Assembly: GCA_029783825.1 (NCBI GenBank)
Contig: JAREIK010018692.1
Location: forward strand, 1 to 64,000
Direction of reading: 5' to 3'
From: Sapria himalayana
Lineage: Eukaryota; Streptophyta; Magnoliopsida; Malpighiales; Rafflesiaceae
DNA: 64,000 nucleotides
Positions 12,230 through 23,272 of this stretch are shown in pieces. The notes beneath the pieces are model-generated. The model worked only from the letters and a program-made list of their open reading frames with translations. It was not told the DNA's origin and searched no databases. Every line of letters starts with the position of its first letter. Positions within the stretch are counted from its first letter, which is position 1. Position numbers and translations under genes: made by a program.

Positions 12230-14500
12230 ATATAAAATATAAAATTAATTCATTAGAATAAAAAATATTATTAGTTTCTCAATTATTCAAAAAATCATAA
12301 TTAACAAAATAAAAAATAACATAAATTCTCTTATCTAATATCATCATTATTTTTATCTAGTATCATAGTAGTTAGAAAGTGTTTACTATCAAATGATTGG
12401 TTTCATATTAAATAAATATAAAATCATCACAATTTATATGAATTTTCTTCTATAATAATTATTGTCAAACTCAACTTACTTATATTATTATAAGTTCTGG
12501 CTAAATAATATTTAAGATTAAGAAAATCATTAAAAAAAATTGGCCACAAAATTCCTAAGAAAACCCAAATGTGAGTTAACTTGAAAACAATCTCTTTAGC
12601 CTCACATAAATTGCTACACCGAAAAGAATCTTTAAAGAAATTATATCACTCAATTACTAATTTGTGGTAATGATGAATTGTAGTTATATTTTTTTGAATA
12701 CTATAATGGCCTAGAAAGACTCGAGATGCCATAATTTATATTCTTACTTTTAAAGAAACATTTGAACAAAATTCATGCCCCCTACAACACAAATGATAAA
12801 TGTTGTGATTAATAATTGATAAGAAATATAATTTGTAAAAAATAAAAGATATCAATGTGATTAAGTAATTTGTAATCATAATTGATTCATCCTAAAATGA
12901 CTTATAAAAAAAGTTTTCAAGTTGTCTTAATTAAATATTTTTTATAATCTTTTAATTTTCAATATGAAAATAATATGGCTAGATAAAATACAAGATAAAT
13001 CACTTTATGTTTTTTCAAGAAAAATACAAATTCTCACAATGTATATTATATAATATTATAATTTTTAAAAATATTTATTTCATATTCTTAGAGAATATCA
13101 ATCATTTTTTAAAAATAAAGTATAAATATATAAAAATTATTTTTTTCTTTATGAGATATGAATCAGGTAATACGATAATACTTATTTATAAAAATAGCAA
13201 AATAATAAAAGTCATCTTACATAATAATATTATATAATATTCTAGGTAATCTAGATAAAATATATTTCTATTAATATTCTCTTGGCATACTATAAAAATG
13301 CTAGCATACTTTTTTAAGTGTACCTCATTATTAATAAAAATAATCAATTTTATGCTTGATTTCATAAGTTTTAAATTTATCAAAACAAAAAAAATTTAAC
13401 TAATAGCGAATAATAAAAGATTAATGAAAACCAAGCTTCTAATTTATCCTCTGATATGAAAAAAATAGGGATAGACAACATGATCAATTGTTAGAAAAGT
13501 CATCCACAAAGTTATATAAATCATACAAAAATATCTAAAAAAAACATAGTTAACTTTGAAATTAAAATTAAGTTATTTAGCAGAATAACTCAAAATAATA
13601 AGATTAACAATAATGTTATAACACATTGTAGATCATATAATATTAACATAAGCTAGTATGGCATCAACTACAATAAAAAAAGATTTAAGAAAAATAGAAA
13701 ATTACCAATAAAATATTATTAACTCACAGATCAACAATGCAAAAGTTAATAATTAAATTTGAAAAAAAAATATTAAGAAAGTTTAACCTCGTGAAAAGAT
13801 GAAGAATGTGACAAAGTTAAATAATATTTTAAAATACTTAACTCAAAAAATTTATAGTATTTGTTGGTATAATATGTGGTGAATTCTTAAAAAACCTAAT
13901 GGAATGCTCAACGACTTTTGATACTTATACGAATAGTATAATTGAATGGGTAAGGAATACAATTCAAAAGTTTTAAGTTAAGTGAAAAATAGAAAAGATA
14001 AAATAAATATACCAAAATAATAAAATGAACACTGATACTATTATACTAAATAAGCATCATAGTAATATTATTAATTATTATAAAATAAAAAACATTATAA
14101 TGAGATAAAAAAAATAATAAATAAATATATGTAATGTATCATGTTAAAAATAGAGTGCACTCATAAAATAAAGAATTAAAAGTATAAATAATTTTAAAAA
14201 TAATTAATTGAAAAAGTATGAGCAGTACCACTAACTTCAAATAGTTGAGATATTACTTAATTAATAATAATGATGATATGGAGTATTGTTGTTAACTCAT
14301 AACAAATATGTGATAGCCATAGAGAGAAATCTAGAATGCTACTTTCTAGAGCATAATAGTGATTTAGTGAAAAAATTTTATGATGAACCCCATGTTGGAC
14401 TAATTGTATGGTGATTAACCTATGATAAATAAACAAACATAAGTTGCCGCTTAGAGAGATAACCAAATGTTAAAAGTCATGCATTGTAAAAAACTAGGAT
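11250..14500. other. AT-rich sequence without a recognisable gene
   Basis: This is about 3.2 kb of strongly AT-rich sequence. Short open frames on both strands are lysine/asparagine- or isoleucine/phenylalanine-rich and lack recognisable motifs. I see no terminal repeats, coding domains or RNA gene. By position it is either the left part of CACTA-A or the sequence that element inserted into. I could not find a left CACTA terminus here. Confidence 0.6.
12198..12222. repeat. (TA)n microsatellite
   Basis: An uninterrupted run of alternating A and T of about 25 bases, followed by TAATATATAATATAAAATAT. Confidence 0.95.
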
Positions 14501-15462
14501 GATCTTGAGGAAGATCAATAACTATATGTTTAACTATATATGTATATTTATTTATAAATATTTGTATAACTATATAAATCTTTTTATAATTATATTTTAT
14601 TATATTTGTAACTATATAAACTAATTTTATAACTATATCCACAACTATATATAACTATTTTATTAATTTAATTATAATTTATAACTATATGTATAATTCT
14701 ATATAACTATATTTCTACCAAAATATACTATATGTTTAATAATATATTACAATATTTAATTATATTTTACTATATAAATATTTGTATAACTATGTAATAC
14801 TCTATATAATTAAATATAACTATATTTGTAACTATGTATACATATATGTATTCATATAATTAAATCTATTTATTTGTTTATAACTTTTTATACATTTATG
14901 TATAACTACTTATAACTGCATGTATGAATATACCTATATATTACTATATGTTAAACTATATATAACTCTATTTTTAACTATATATACTATAGGTATAAGA
15001 ACATATAACTATAAATAATTGTCTTTGACTATATGTATAATTATAAAAACATTATACATAAATATATTAAAATTTCTAATTAACAACATATATTTACTAA
15101 ATATTTGTATATATTAGTATAAAATATATTTTAAGATATCTATACCTATACATAACCATATGTATAAATATATGAAATTATATGAAAAAATATATATACC
15201 TACATGTATAAATATAAGTTAAACTATATGTGTATCTAAATGTATAACCACATGTAACTATATTTATAATTACATGCATACCAACATACAACATTATGTT
15301 TAATTATATGTGCATAACTATATATAAATATTTGTAAAACTAAATAAAACTATATATAATTAAATATAACTTTAATCTTAACTATTTATATATATATGTA
15401 AATCTATATATTTGTTTATAACTTTGTATATATTTATGTATAACCAAATATAACTACTCATA

Positions 15463-15505
<43 letters not shown>

Positions 15506-16125
15506 CTAAATGTTTAACGATAAATAATTTTTTATAACTATATATATTATATGTCTAATAGCATATAACTATAAATAATTATATCTTACTATATGTATAA
15601 CTATAAAAACTCTATACATAACTATATTTAAATATATAATTAACAACATATATTTAATATATATTTTTATATATTAGTATAAAAATGTATTTATTATATC
15701 TATACCTATACATCACTATATTTATAAATATATGAAATTATATGAAAAAATATATATACATTCATGTATAAATATAAGTTAAACTATACGTGTAACTATA
15801 TGTATAACCACATGTAACTATATTTATAATTATATGTATAAAAACATACAACATAATGTTTAACTATATGTGTATAACTATATATCAATATTTGAATAAC
15901 TATAAAAAATGCTATATAAATAAATAAAACTTTATTTTTAATTATGTATACATATATTTATACATATATGTAAATCTATATAATTGTTTATAACTTTGTA
16001 TACATTTATATATAACTACTTATAACTACTTGTATGCATATATCTATATATAACTATATGTTTAACTATATATAACTATTTATAACCACATATACTATAT
16101 GTATACTAACATATAATTATAAATG
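14500..16125 (+). repeat. AT-rich satellite, about 550-bp unit, forward orientation
   Basis: Sequence is dominated by words such as AACTATATGTATAACTATA but has a longer unit. The landmark TATACCTATACAT...GAAATTATATGAAAAAATATA...CCACATGTAACTATATTTATAA occurs near 15140-15265 and again near 15700-15825, a period of about 555 bp. Further diverged copies lie upstream from about 14520. The same unit occurs forward at 56300-58060 and inverted at 51640-52800. The array ends at 16125, where a non-satellite flank shared with 58060-58240 begins. Confidence 0.85.
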
Positions 16126-16448
16126 GGATAATACTAATTTGTTGCACTAACTTGAAATTAATTGACAAAAGATATAATATCAACAATATGTAAGCACATA
16201 GAATCAGAGTGTCAGTTGGTCAGGCTCATATAATACAAATAAGGCTCATAAATATATGTGCTAGCCTTTCATGCGAAACCTCGCAGGAGAGGCTAAAATA
16301 TAAAAATTATTTATAAAATATGATAATACAAAATTTCCTACTAATTATAAGGATGATTTCTTATGAGAATTATTTCTAAACTGTTAATGTCACAATGACA
16401 ATATGAATATGGTATTAATTGCAGTGATTTTGTTGGATCCTTGTTATA
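16126..16448 (+). mobile_element. CACTA-A remnant: satellite flank fused to the end of the CACTA second ORF
   Basis: Positions 16126-16270 closely match 58066-58240 (shared words ATATCAACAATATGTAAGCAC and TAATACAAATAAGG). From about 16272 the sequence switches to a match with 62572-62650: GCGAAACCTCGCAGGAGAGGCTA against GCGAATCCTCGTAGGAGAGGCTA, which encodes the terminal NPRRRG-stop. Further on, TATGAGAATTATTT...AACTGTTA is shared. About 4.3 kb present in CACTA-C between these points is absent, so this is an internal-deletion derivative. LINE-B is inserted at its right side. Confidence 0.85.
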
Positions 16449-16465
16449 AGTTAAAATATGTGAAA
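16449..16465. repeat. LINE-B target-site duplication, 5' copy
   Basis: AGTTAAAATATGTGAAA precedes the element. It matches AGTTAAAATACGTGAAA at 23256-23272 with one C/T difference in 17 bases. Confidence 0.9.
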
Positions 16466-16528
16466 AACACGATTTTAGAGAGAGAAACCAGCATTCTTGT
16501 ATGATTCTTGCTCAATTTGAACTCAACA

Positions 16529-17341
16529 ATGAAGAAATCTGAAACTATCTCCATCAAAAAATCATTTGCATCATTGTTCAAAGAGCCTAAGCTCTTCTTT
16601 CCGGATTTTGACCCAAAGGAAGGAGCACCCTCGGTCATTTTTTCGAGGAAGGAGCTTACTGAACTTGCTGCTCCGTTCACCCTAATGCTTATCGGGAAGT
16701 TCTCTCATGGCCGACCTTCCTACACTGAAATCTATGACTTTCTTGCTACTTTGAAACTACGCGAAATTGTGAAGGTAGTTTTTTATGATGTGAGGCATGT
16801 CTTCTTCTAGTTTAAGGAAGAAGATGACTTCCTTCGTCTCTGGATTAGAGGGCAATGGAATGTTTTGGGTTTCCCTATGCACATGTTCAAATGGTTACCA
16901 GAATTCTCCCCCTTGGTGGAACCACCACAAGCTCTGGTATGGCACACTCTCCCTAAACTTCCTTTGCACTTCTTTAATAAACACGCATTATACTCCATTG
17001 CTCTATGCTTGGGCAAGCCATGGCTGACAGATGAAGCCACGGCCTACATGACTAAGCCGAGTATGGCTAGGTTGTGTATTGAAGTGGACCTTTGGGTCCC
17101 CTTGCCTGAGAAAATATGGATCGGTAGTGGCTTGGATAATGGATTATGGCAGGAGGTCGTTCCAAAATCCAAGCCAGCCTACTGCCGTATTTGTTGTAGG
17201 CTGGGGCATGGAGAGGAAAACTATTTGTTAAAGGAGAAGGTAAAAAGAGAGGGTGCCAAGGTGGAGAGGGGAAGGAATGGCAGGAAATGGGTTAAAAAAG
17301 GGGCTAGAGAAGAAGAGGGAGGAGGGGTGGAGGAGAGGTGA
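16529..17341 (+). pseudogene. LINE-B ORF1 (DUF4283-like plus zinc knuckle), one in-frame stop
   Basis: The first true ATG is at 16529. The frame runs to the TGA at 17339-17341 with a single internal TAG at 16808-16810. Residues about 45-170 hold the DUF4283-like domain: LIGKFSHGRPSYTEIYDF, VRHVFF, FLRLWIRGQWNV, GFPMHMFKW, PKLPLHFFNKHAL and GKPW. After an EVDLWVPLPE segment comes YCRICCRLGHGEENY (about residues 218-232), a CX2CX4HX4C-type zinc knuckle whose last cysteine is tyrosine here. The C-terminus is very basic and acidic (KGAREEEGGG). The product would be the RNA-binding chaperone that packages LINE RNA. The internal stop and the lost zinc ligand argue that it is inactive. Confidence 0.88.
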
Positions 17342-18025
17342 GAGAGGGTAGAAATTGGGAAGGGTTATAGAGAGGAGGAGGATGTAGAGCTAGGATGGGA
17401 TATAGAAAAGATAGAAAGTGGGAAAGGTAAAGTGGGTAGTAGAGGGTGGGAAAGGATGGTAGAGAAGAGTAAAGAGGGGCTAATAAAGAAAGAATAGAAG
17501 GAACGGGAGAAAGAGGTAATAAAAATGATGAGATTTTAGGAAGAAGTAAGAGGGAAGAAATTAAAATATGGTTAGTAGAAAATGTAACATTAGAAAGTAT
17601 GGGGAAGGGTAGGGGGAGAGGAACTAGAGGGGGTAAAAGGGTTAAGAGAAAGGGAAAAGATTTAATCTCAACCATAGAGACACATGATTGGTCAGAGGAT
17701 GACCTCCTTTTAGAGGATGATTCGGAGGCAATAAGCTAGCCCCTGATGTCTTCGAATAAGGATACATATATGTTGTATACCCATTTATCGAAGGATGATG
17801 CAATGGACATGAAGCTTAAAATGCAAATGGAAGCCCCTCAAAATAAAGAAAAAGCAAAGGAGGAGATTAAAAAACTAGGAAAAAGCTTAGAAAAAATATG
17901 CCTAATAAAGGGCATAGAGCTAGCTCCCCAAGCTCAAGTAAGTCTTCAAGAAACAGGAAGAAAAATGTTAATGTAAAGCATGAGTCTAAATGCACCACTA
18001 GAGCATAGTCTAAACTCATATAGAG
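17342..18025 (+). other. LINE-B purine-rich ORF1 tail and inter-ORF segment
   Basis: This is a G/A-rich stretch (GGGAAGGGTAGAG-type words) that becomes less purine-rich after 17650. The + strand frames are broken by stops. A reverse-strand frame rich in L, P and S across 17304-17675 is the complement of this composition and not a gene. A short + frame at 17746-17976 (MSSNKDTYML start, KEKAKEEIKKLGKSLEKI) may be the end of the ancestral ORF1 or a spacer peptide. I do not recognise a domain in it. Confidence 0.55.
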
Positions 18026-18870
18026 ATGTTCAATTGCTTATTTTGGAACTTAAGAGGGGTGGCTAACACCCATACAATAAATAGGATTAAAAAACTAATT
18101 AAGATTCATAAAATTAAAATGCTCCTCCTAGCGGAACCGATGGTTAAAATAGATTGTCTGGATAAATATAGAATGAAAATTAGTTTTGACAAAGCCTTCT
18201 CAAATGCTAATAGTAAGCTATGGGTTTTGTGGAATGATTCAATTGATATTGAAATATTCTCGGAAATCGAGCAGATTGTCAGTTTTAAGTTAGGACCTCG
18301 AATAGATTTAATATTTTCAACAGTATATGCTAGTAATTCAAAGGAAAAAAGGAACTCACTATGGCAGGAAATGAATAACTTAGCTACATTGAAGGTCCCG
18401 TGGGTTATTGGCTGAAACTTTAATGTTATTAGGAACTTGAAAGAAAAAAATGAAGTAGACCACCAGATCCGCTGGCAATGACTCAGTTCAATGAGGCCAT
18501 AGCTAATGCCAATCTGAAGGAGAAGGATTTTTTGGGGTCCAAGTTTACCTAGTGTAATAATTGTAAACGAAGGGGGGTTACCTTGTCCAGGTTGGACATG
18601 GTATTAATTAAACCAAAATGGATAGAAGAATTTTGTGGAATAAAGGCCAAACATCTAAGTAGAACCTGCTCAGATCATAGCCCACTGTTACAGACTCTTC
18701 AAAAGAGTTTAGAAAAGCAAAGTAGTTTTAAATTTCAAAACATGTGGGGTATGCATAAGGATTTCGATATTATTCTAAAAGAAACATGGGAAAGGCATGT
18801 TGAAGGTAATTCAGTTCCAATACTGGTTTCAAAGTTGCGAAACATGCGGATAGAATTGGTAAAATGAAAC
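18026..18870 (+). pseudogene. LINE-B ORF2, endonuclease domain, broken
   Basis: ATG at 18026 begins MFNCLFWNLRGVANTHTINR, a typical APE-endonuclease start with the WNLRG motif. LLLAEPMV (catalytic glutamate) follows. VYASNSKEKRNSLW follows, then WVIG-stop-NFN where the GDFN motif is expected. A frameshift follows near 18460. FLGSKFT-stop-CNN (TAG at 18550-18552, expected tryptophan), RLDMVLI and CSDHSPLL (SDH motif) come next, then FQNMWG. A TGA at 18865 again sits at a likely tryptophan. The domain nicks target DNA, and the 17-bp TSD fits this mechanism. It is inactive as written. Confidence 0.9.
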
Positions 18871-20545
18871 AAAGAGGTTTTTGGAAATATCTATCAAAAA
18901 ATTCAAGAAGAAGAGCAGAAAGTGGTCAAATTGGAACTAGAGTATGAAGAGAGACCAAATGATGACTAGCAGATTAAAGTTAACAAAGCGAAAGTGGAGC
19001 TTAGGCTTCAATTGCATATGGAAGAATTTTTTTGGAATCAAAGAGCAAAACTCAAATGGCTAAAAGAATGAGATAAAAACACTAAGTTTTTTAATACCAT
19101 GGCTAAGGTTAGAAGTTCAAAACAAATAATAAAGGGTTTAAAACTAGCTAATGGGTAGAAAAAGAGGAAGATATCAAAAAAGAATTAGAAGGTTATTTTA
19201 AAAGTCACTTATGCGGGCAAAATACCATCAAAGGAGTTACACTAATGCAAAAAATAGAAAGAAAGGTCAAAGAAGAGGATAACAAAGTTTTAGGGGAACC
19301 TTTTGGAGAGGAGGAAGTAAAAGAGGCTATTTTTAGCACTGATAAGGACAGTGCGGCAGGCCCGGATGGGTGGAATAATGGTTTCTTTCAGCGAGCCTGG
19401 ATGATAATTAAAAAAGATCTTGTCACAGCTATTGAATGGATATTTGCCAGTGCAGATATCACAAAGGCATGGGCTAAATCTTTCATTGTCCTAATTCCTA
19501 AGAAAGAAAGCCCACAAAGAGGAGAAGATTTTAGGGTAATCTGCCTATGTAACTCTATCTATAAAATCTTAGCTAAATTACTTCAAAACATGCTTAGTAA
19601 GATTTTTCCTTCTGTTATTTCGGTTGAATAGATGGGTTTTGTAAAAAATAGATTAGTGATGGAAAACATTAATCCAACATCGGAAATGATAAAAGAAATT
19701 GGGGTGAAAGATAGAGGTCATAATGTAATCCTAAAATTAGATCTATCTAAAGCTATTGATAGAGTTGAATGGAATATCCTATGCTTCCTCATGAGAAAAA
19801 TGGGTTTCTCAGAATTTTGGATTGATCTAATTTATAGATGTGTTTCTAATACATGGGTCAAAATCCTGATCAATGGATGGGTTGGAGAGAAATTTAGACC
19901 AGTTAGAGGGCTTAGGCAGGGGGATCCTCTTTCCCCCTCACTATTTAACATTTACCTAGAATTACTTATTGTAAATTTAAAAGATGAAATGGAAAAAGGT
20001 AATATTCTTAAATATAAACAGCCTAGAAATACGTCTAATGTGAGTTGCTTAGCATATGCGATGATGTCATCATTTTTACAAATGCTAGTAGTCGCTCGTT
20101 GAAAAATTTGATGAGACTGTTGCAAACATTGGAAGAAGAAACAGGGTAGAGGTTAAATAACAATAAATGTCAATTTATGTTATCTGGTAAAGCTTCAGAA
20201 TATAGTACTCAGAAGGTCAAAATTATAACAGAGTTTACACAGAATAAAGGTGCATTGCTATACTTGGGTTGTCCTATTCATGAAAGAAGAATTAAGAGAG
20301 AACAACTAGAATTGTTAGTGGTCAAAATCAAAAATAAAATAAAAGGTTGGAAGGATGACCTCTTAAGTATGACAGGAAGAATGACTTTAATCACACATGT
20401 TTTGCAAGGATCACTAGCTCATATCTTTATGTCGGTGCAACCTCCTAAATCCATAATTAAAAAATTAGAAAAAGAAATATCAAAATTTTTATGCGGTATG
20501 AAAAAGGGTAGAAATAAACTACATTGGAAAAAAATGGGGTGATTT
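18870..20545 (+). pseudogene. LINE-B ORF2, reverse transcriptase domain, frameshifted at YADD
   Basis: The stretch before the RT holds WLKE-stop-DKNTKFFNT near 19060. From 19245 the frame gives AAGPDGWNNGFFQRAW, FIVLIPKKESPQRGEDFRVI, LCNSIYKILAKLL, then a TAG at 19629-19631 at the expected glutamine before MGFVKNRLVMEN. KLDLSKAIDRVEW (motif A aspartate) and GLRQGDPLSPSLFNIY (motif B) follow. The catalytic YADD is destroyed by a one-base loss at about 20058-20060 (TATGCGATGAT), which shifts the frame. The next frame continues with VIIFTNASS, a TAG at 20147, then GALLYLGCPIHERRIKREQ and LSMTGRMTLITHVLQG. Intact relatives would do target-primed reverse transcription. Confidence 0.92.
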
Positions 20546-21380
20546 ATGTTTCCTTAAGGAAAAGGCTGGTCTAGGCTTTTTTAAACTAGATGATATAGCT
20601 AAAGCCTGGGCCTGCAAGAACTGGTGGAAGTTGAAGTAAAATGGCAGCCTCTAGATGGAATATATTAAGGCTAGGTATAGTTTAGGTAACAATGCTTTTA
20701 AAAATCTGAGGAAGGCTTCTAAAACATAAAAACTAATGAGAGAACAATAGGGAATTGTGGATAAACACTCAATTCTAATTGAAAGTGGGTGGAAATGGAA
20801 GATAAACCCATAGGGAAAATTTACCCTAAAGAGCGCCAAATGGCTGGTTAGAGGAAAGAGACCGGAGTAGGAAATACTTAGGAAAGCATGGAAAGAGGAA
20901 TTACCACAAAAAATAAATATCTTCATGTGGAAACTTCTATCAAATGTGATCCCAGTAGATGAAAATATTCAAAGAAAAGGTATAAAATTAGCGTCTAGAT
21001 GTGAATGTTGTTTTCAGGAGATGGAAAGTATTAATCACTTGTTTTCAACAGGAAAAACATCTATGAAACTCTGGAGAAAGTTAGAGATAGAGGTGGACAT
21101 TAAAAAATGTGCGTTAGATTTGAAGGATAGGTTAAAGAATTGGAGTATGCATACAAAAAATAAAATTCTGAAATGGATAAGGAATTTTATTCCGCATATA
21201 ATAGTCTGGTGTCTATGGAAGGCCAGAAATAAAAGCAGGGTTGAAGGTATTCCAATGAATTTTACTAACATTTTGGAAGAAATTAAAAAACAAAGTTCTT
21301 TCATATCAGCTTGTTATCCTACAAAAATTAGAAATATAGATTTAGATGAAGATAGGCAAAAGGCTTGGAGTCTTTCTATA
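20545..21380 (+). pseudogene. LINE-B ORF2, connection and zf-RVT region, broken
   Basis: One frame reads GLGFFKLDDIAKAWACKNWW and then carries stops at 20652, 20748, 20811 and 20868. Each of these TAG codons sits where related proteins have tryptophan. From 20925 it continues MWKLLSNVIPVDENIQRKG, SRCECCFQEMESINHLFS and MKLWRKLE, the zf-RVT signature Cx2C...HLF, with the final cysteine replaced. WCLWKARNKSR follows. This region links the RT to the RNase H in plant LINEs and may bind nucleic acid. Confidence 0.88.
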
Positions 21381-21925
21381 AAAATTAGGGGACATCCAAA
21401 AGTTAGAATAGTTAGTTGGAAAAAACCTCTACAAGGAGAATTAGCCCTCAATACAGATGGTAGTTTCAAGAGGGAAATGGGAGTTACAGGAGGTGGTGGT
21501 ATAATAAGAAATGAGGAAGGTAATTTATGAAAGCATTTACAATGTCTAGAGAGGCCTCTTCAGCCCTACAGGCAAAAACTATGGCCTTAAAAAAAGGCTT
21601 GCTACTTTGTAAGGAAAATAATTTTTTAAACATCCAGGTTCAGGTAGATTCAAATTTGTTAGTTGACCTGGTACTAGGTAAAATAAAGTTGTGGAGCTTC
21701 GAGGATGAAATCAACATAATTAAAAAACTATTAACTGAGTTAAATGGTACAATACTGCATATATTAAGAAAGGTGAATGCAGTAGTAGATAAATTGGCAG
21801 CAGAGGAGTTGAGAAAAGGTAATCAAGAATTTATAGGGGAAGACACACCCGACAGGATTAAAGGTTTAATAAATTTAGATAAAATAGATTTTCCATACAT
21901 TAGAATACAAAAAATTAAAAATTAG
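21380..21925 (+). pseudogene. LINE-B ORF2, C-terminal RNase H domain, broken
   Basis: The first part ends at a TGA at 21528-21530 and contains WKKPLQGELALNTDGSFK (first catalytic aspartate in TDGS) and GGGGIIRNEEGN. A shift of frame then gives SREASSALQAKTMALKKGL (catalytic glutamate expected after QA, lysine present at 21575-21577), VQVDSNLLVDLVLG (aspartate) and RKVNAVVDKLAAEELRKG (the NxxAD-LA-like end). The domain would degrade the RNA strand after first-strand synthesis. The frameshift and the E-to-K change indicate decay. The ORF ends with TAG at 21923-21925. Confidence 0.9.
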
Positions 21926-23255
21926 GATGATAGTTTATGGAAAAAGGCATTATTAAAAAAAAGGCCGCCCTGGTTCTGAGGGGCGTGTACAAAGACAAAT
22001 GATGGTAGGCCAGAATGGGGGATATTCTACTTGTGTGGTCTGTGGCTTATTTTTTATTCAGGTATAACATTGTGTAAGGTCAAGATGCCATGTCAACATG
22101 TCAAGCCATGTCACTTCGGTTCGTGATTGGGCACCTCAAAAGGGATAGCTCAGTTTAACTCGAGATGATTGGTTTGATTTGTCAAAGCAAGTGGATTGTG
22201 CTGTGCTAGGCTTTTGGTTGGAAATAAGTAATTTGTTAAGGGTCTAGAAAAAGGACAAATGGCAGGTAAAAGACTCCCTGGTCTTAGGGGAATCTTAAAA
22301 CAACGTAGGTTGGTAATTATTTAAAATGCAAGTTGTTTTTTTGTTTTGAATTACATTTCAGGTGGAAGTTAGAAAATGGAAAATAATTTAAAGGGAGTAA
22401 TAACTTGCATCTTATTAAGTTTAAATAAAGCAACTTAGTTGCAGATGAAGGTTATTCACCTCGGGCCTGAGGGGTGTTCAAAAGGTAATATGGTTAAATG
22501 GTTTATATATGGTATTGGGATCTATTGTTGGTTTGTGCAGTTAAGTTACTAGCAGAATAAAAGCTTAGCATTCAAGAGGAAGTGAAGCGGAGGGTAGAGT
22601 TAAAGTTGTAAACATTATTGACATGTTGGTGGGAATGAGTCTATAATGGTTAAACTTGTTGGGTCTGTAAATCACTGTTGGGAGTTTGTACTAAGTCTGT
22701 AAATTGCTGTTGGTAGGGTATGCGTCTGTAATGTCCCTAAGGGGGTTTGTATTGTGTTTGTGAGTTGTTGTAATGTCTGTTTGGGAGTGTCTATGTATGT
22801 ACACGCTAGAAAAGAAGGCGGAAAGTTTCAAGAGCAAGTTGAAGGCAACTTGGACTACAGTTCTTGTCTTGGGAAAACATCGCGTGGAAGCCCGCTCGAT
22901 AGGGAGAATGGAGCAAGGCTGGACTGGCTTAGGCTGAATCAAACGGCCCATGAAAGCTAGAGGAAACTAACTCTCAAAGGCCGGAGAAAAGGCTGAAACG
23001 AAACCCAAGCATACAGTCCATCTAAATAAGGCTCCAAGGCAGAAATCTTAGCAGAAAATAGGAGTTTAAGCTCCAAGCAAAATCATATGATGGAAGCCTA
23101 ATTTTAACTATAAATCAATTCTATTTGTAAAGTTTATTTATAGAAAAGGCTTAGGACGGGTGTAAAAGGGTTAAAGATAGATGTAAGTTGTAAAAATGAT
23201 ATTTTTCCGCCAAAAGAGAAGGTTATTATAATAATAAAAACAACCTTTAAAAAAA
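21926..23255 (+). other. LINE-B 3' UTR
   Basis: This non-coding stretch is richer in G and T and contains repeated phrases: variants of GTCTGTAA followed by TGTTGG recur between 22660 and 22730. It ends in AACCTTTAAAAAAAAG directly before the 3' target-site duplication. Short open frames here have no recognisable domain. Confidence 0.75.
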
Positions 23256-23272
23256 AGTTAAAATACGTGAAA
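23256..23272. repeat. LINE-B target-site duplication, 3' copy
   Basis: AGTTAAAATACGTGAAA directly follows the A-rich tail and matches 16449-16465 with one substitution. Confidence 0.9.

Larger units (their letters stand above)
16466..23255 (+). mobile_element. LINE-B: full-length but inactive plant LINE, about 6.8 kb
   Basis: The element is bounded by a 17-bp target-site duplication with one mismatch and ends in a short A-rich tail at 23248-23256. It has a 5' leader with GAGAGAGAAAC, ORF1 (16529-17341), a purine-rich inter-ORF segment, and ORF2 from 18026. ORF2 carries endonuclease, RT, zf-RVT and RNase H domains in order, followed by a 3' UTR of about 1.3 kb. Plant L1-like elements with DUF4283 in ORF1 and a terminal RNase H have this layout. 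Every ORF carries stops or frameshifts, so this copy cannot move unaided. Its base composition (more G and C) contrasts with the AT-rich flanks. Confidence 0.93.

Noticed and set aside
17304..17675. Reverse-strand L/P/S-rich frame within LINE-B
   Set aside because: It is the complement of the purine-rich ORF1 tail of the LINE.
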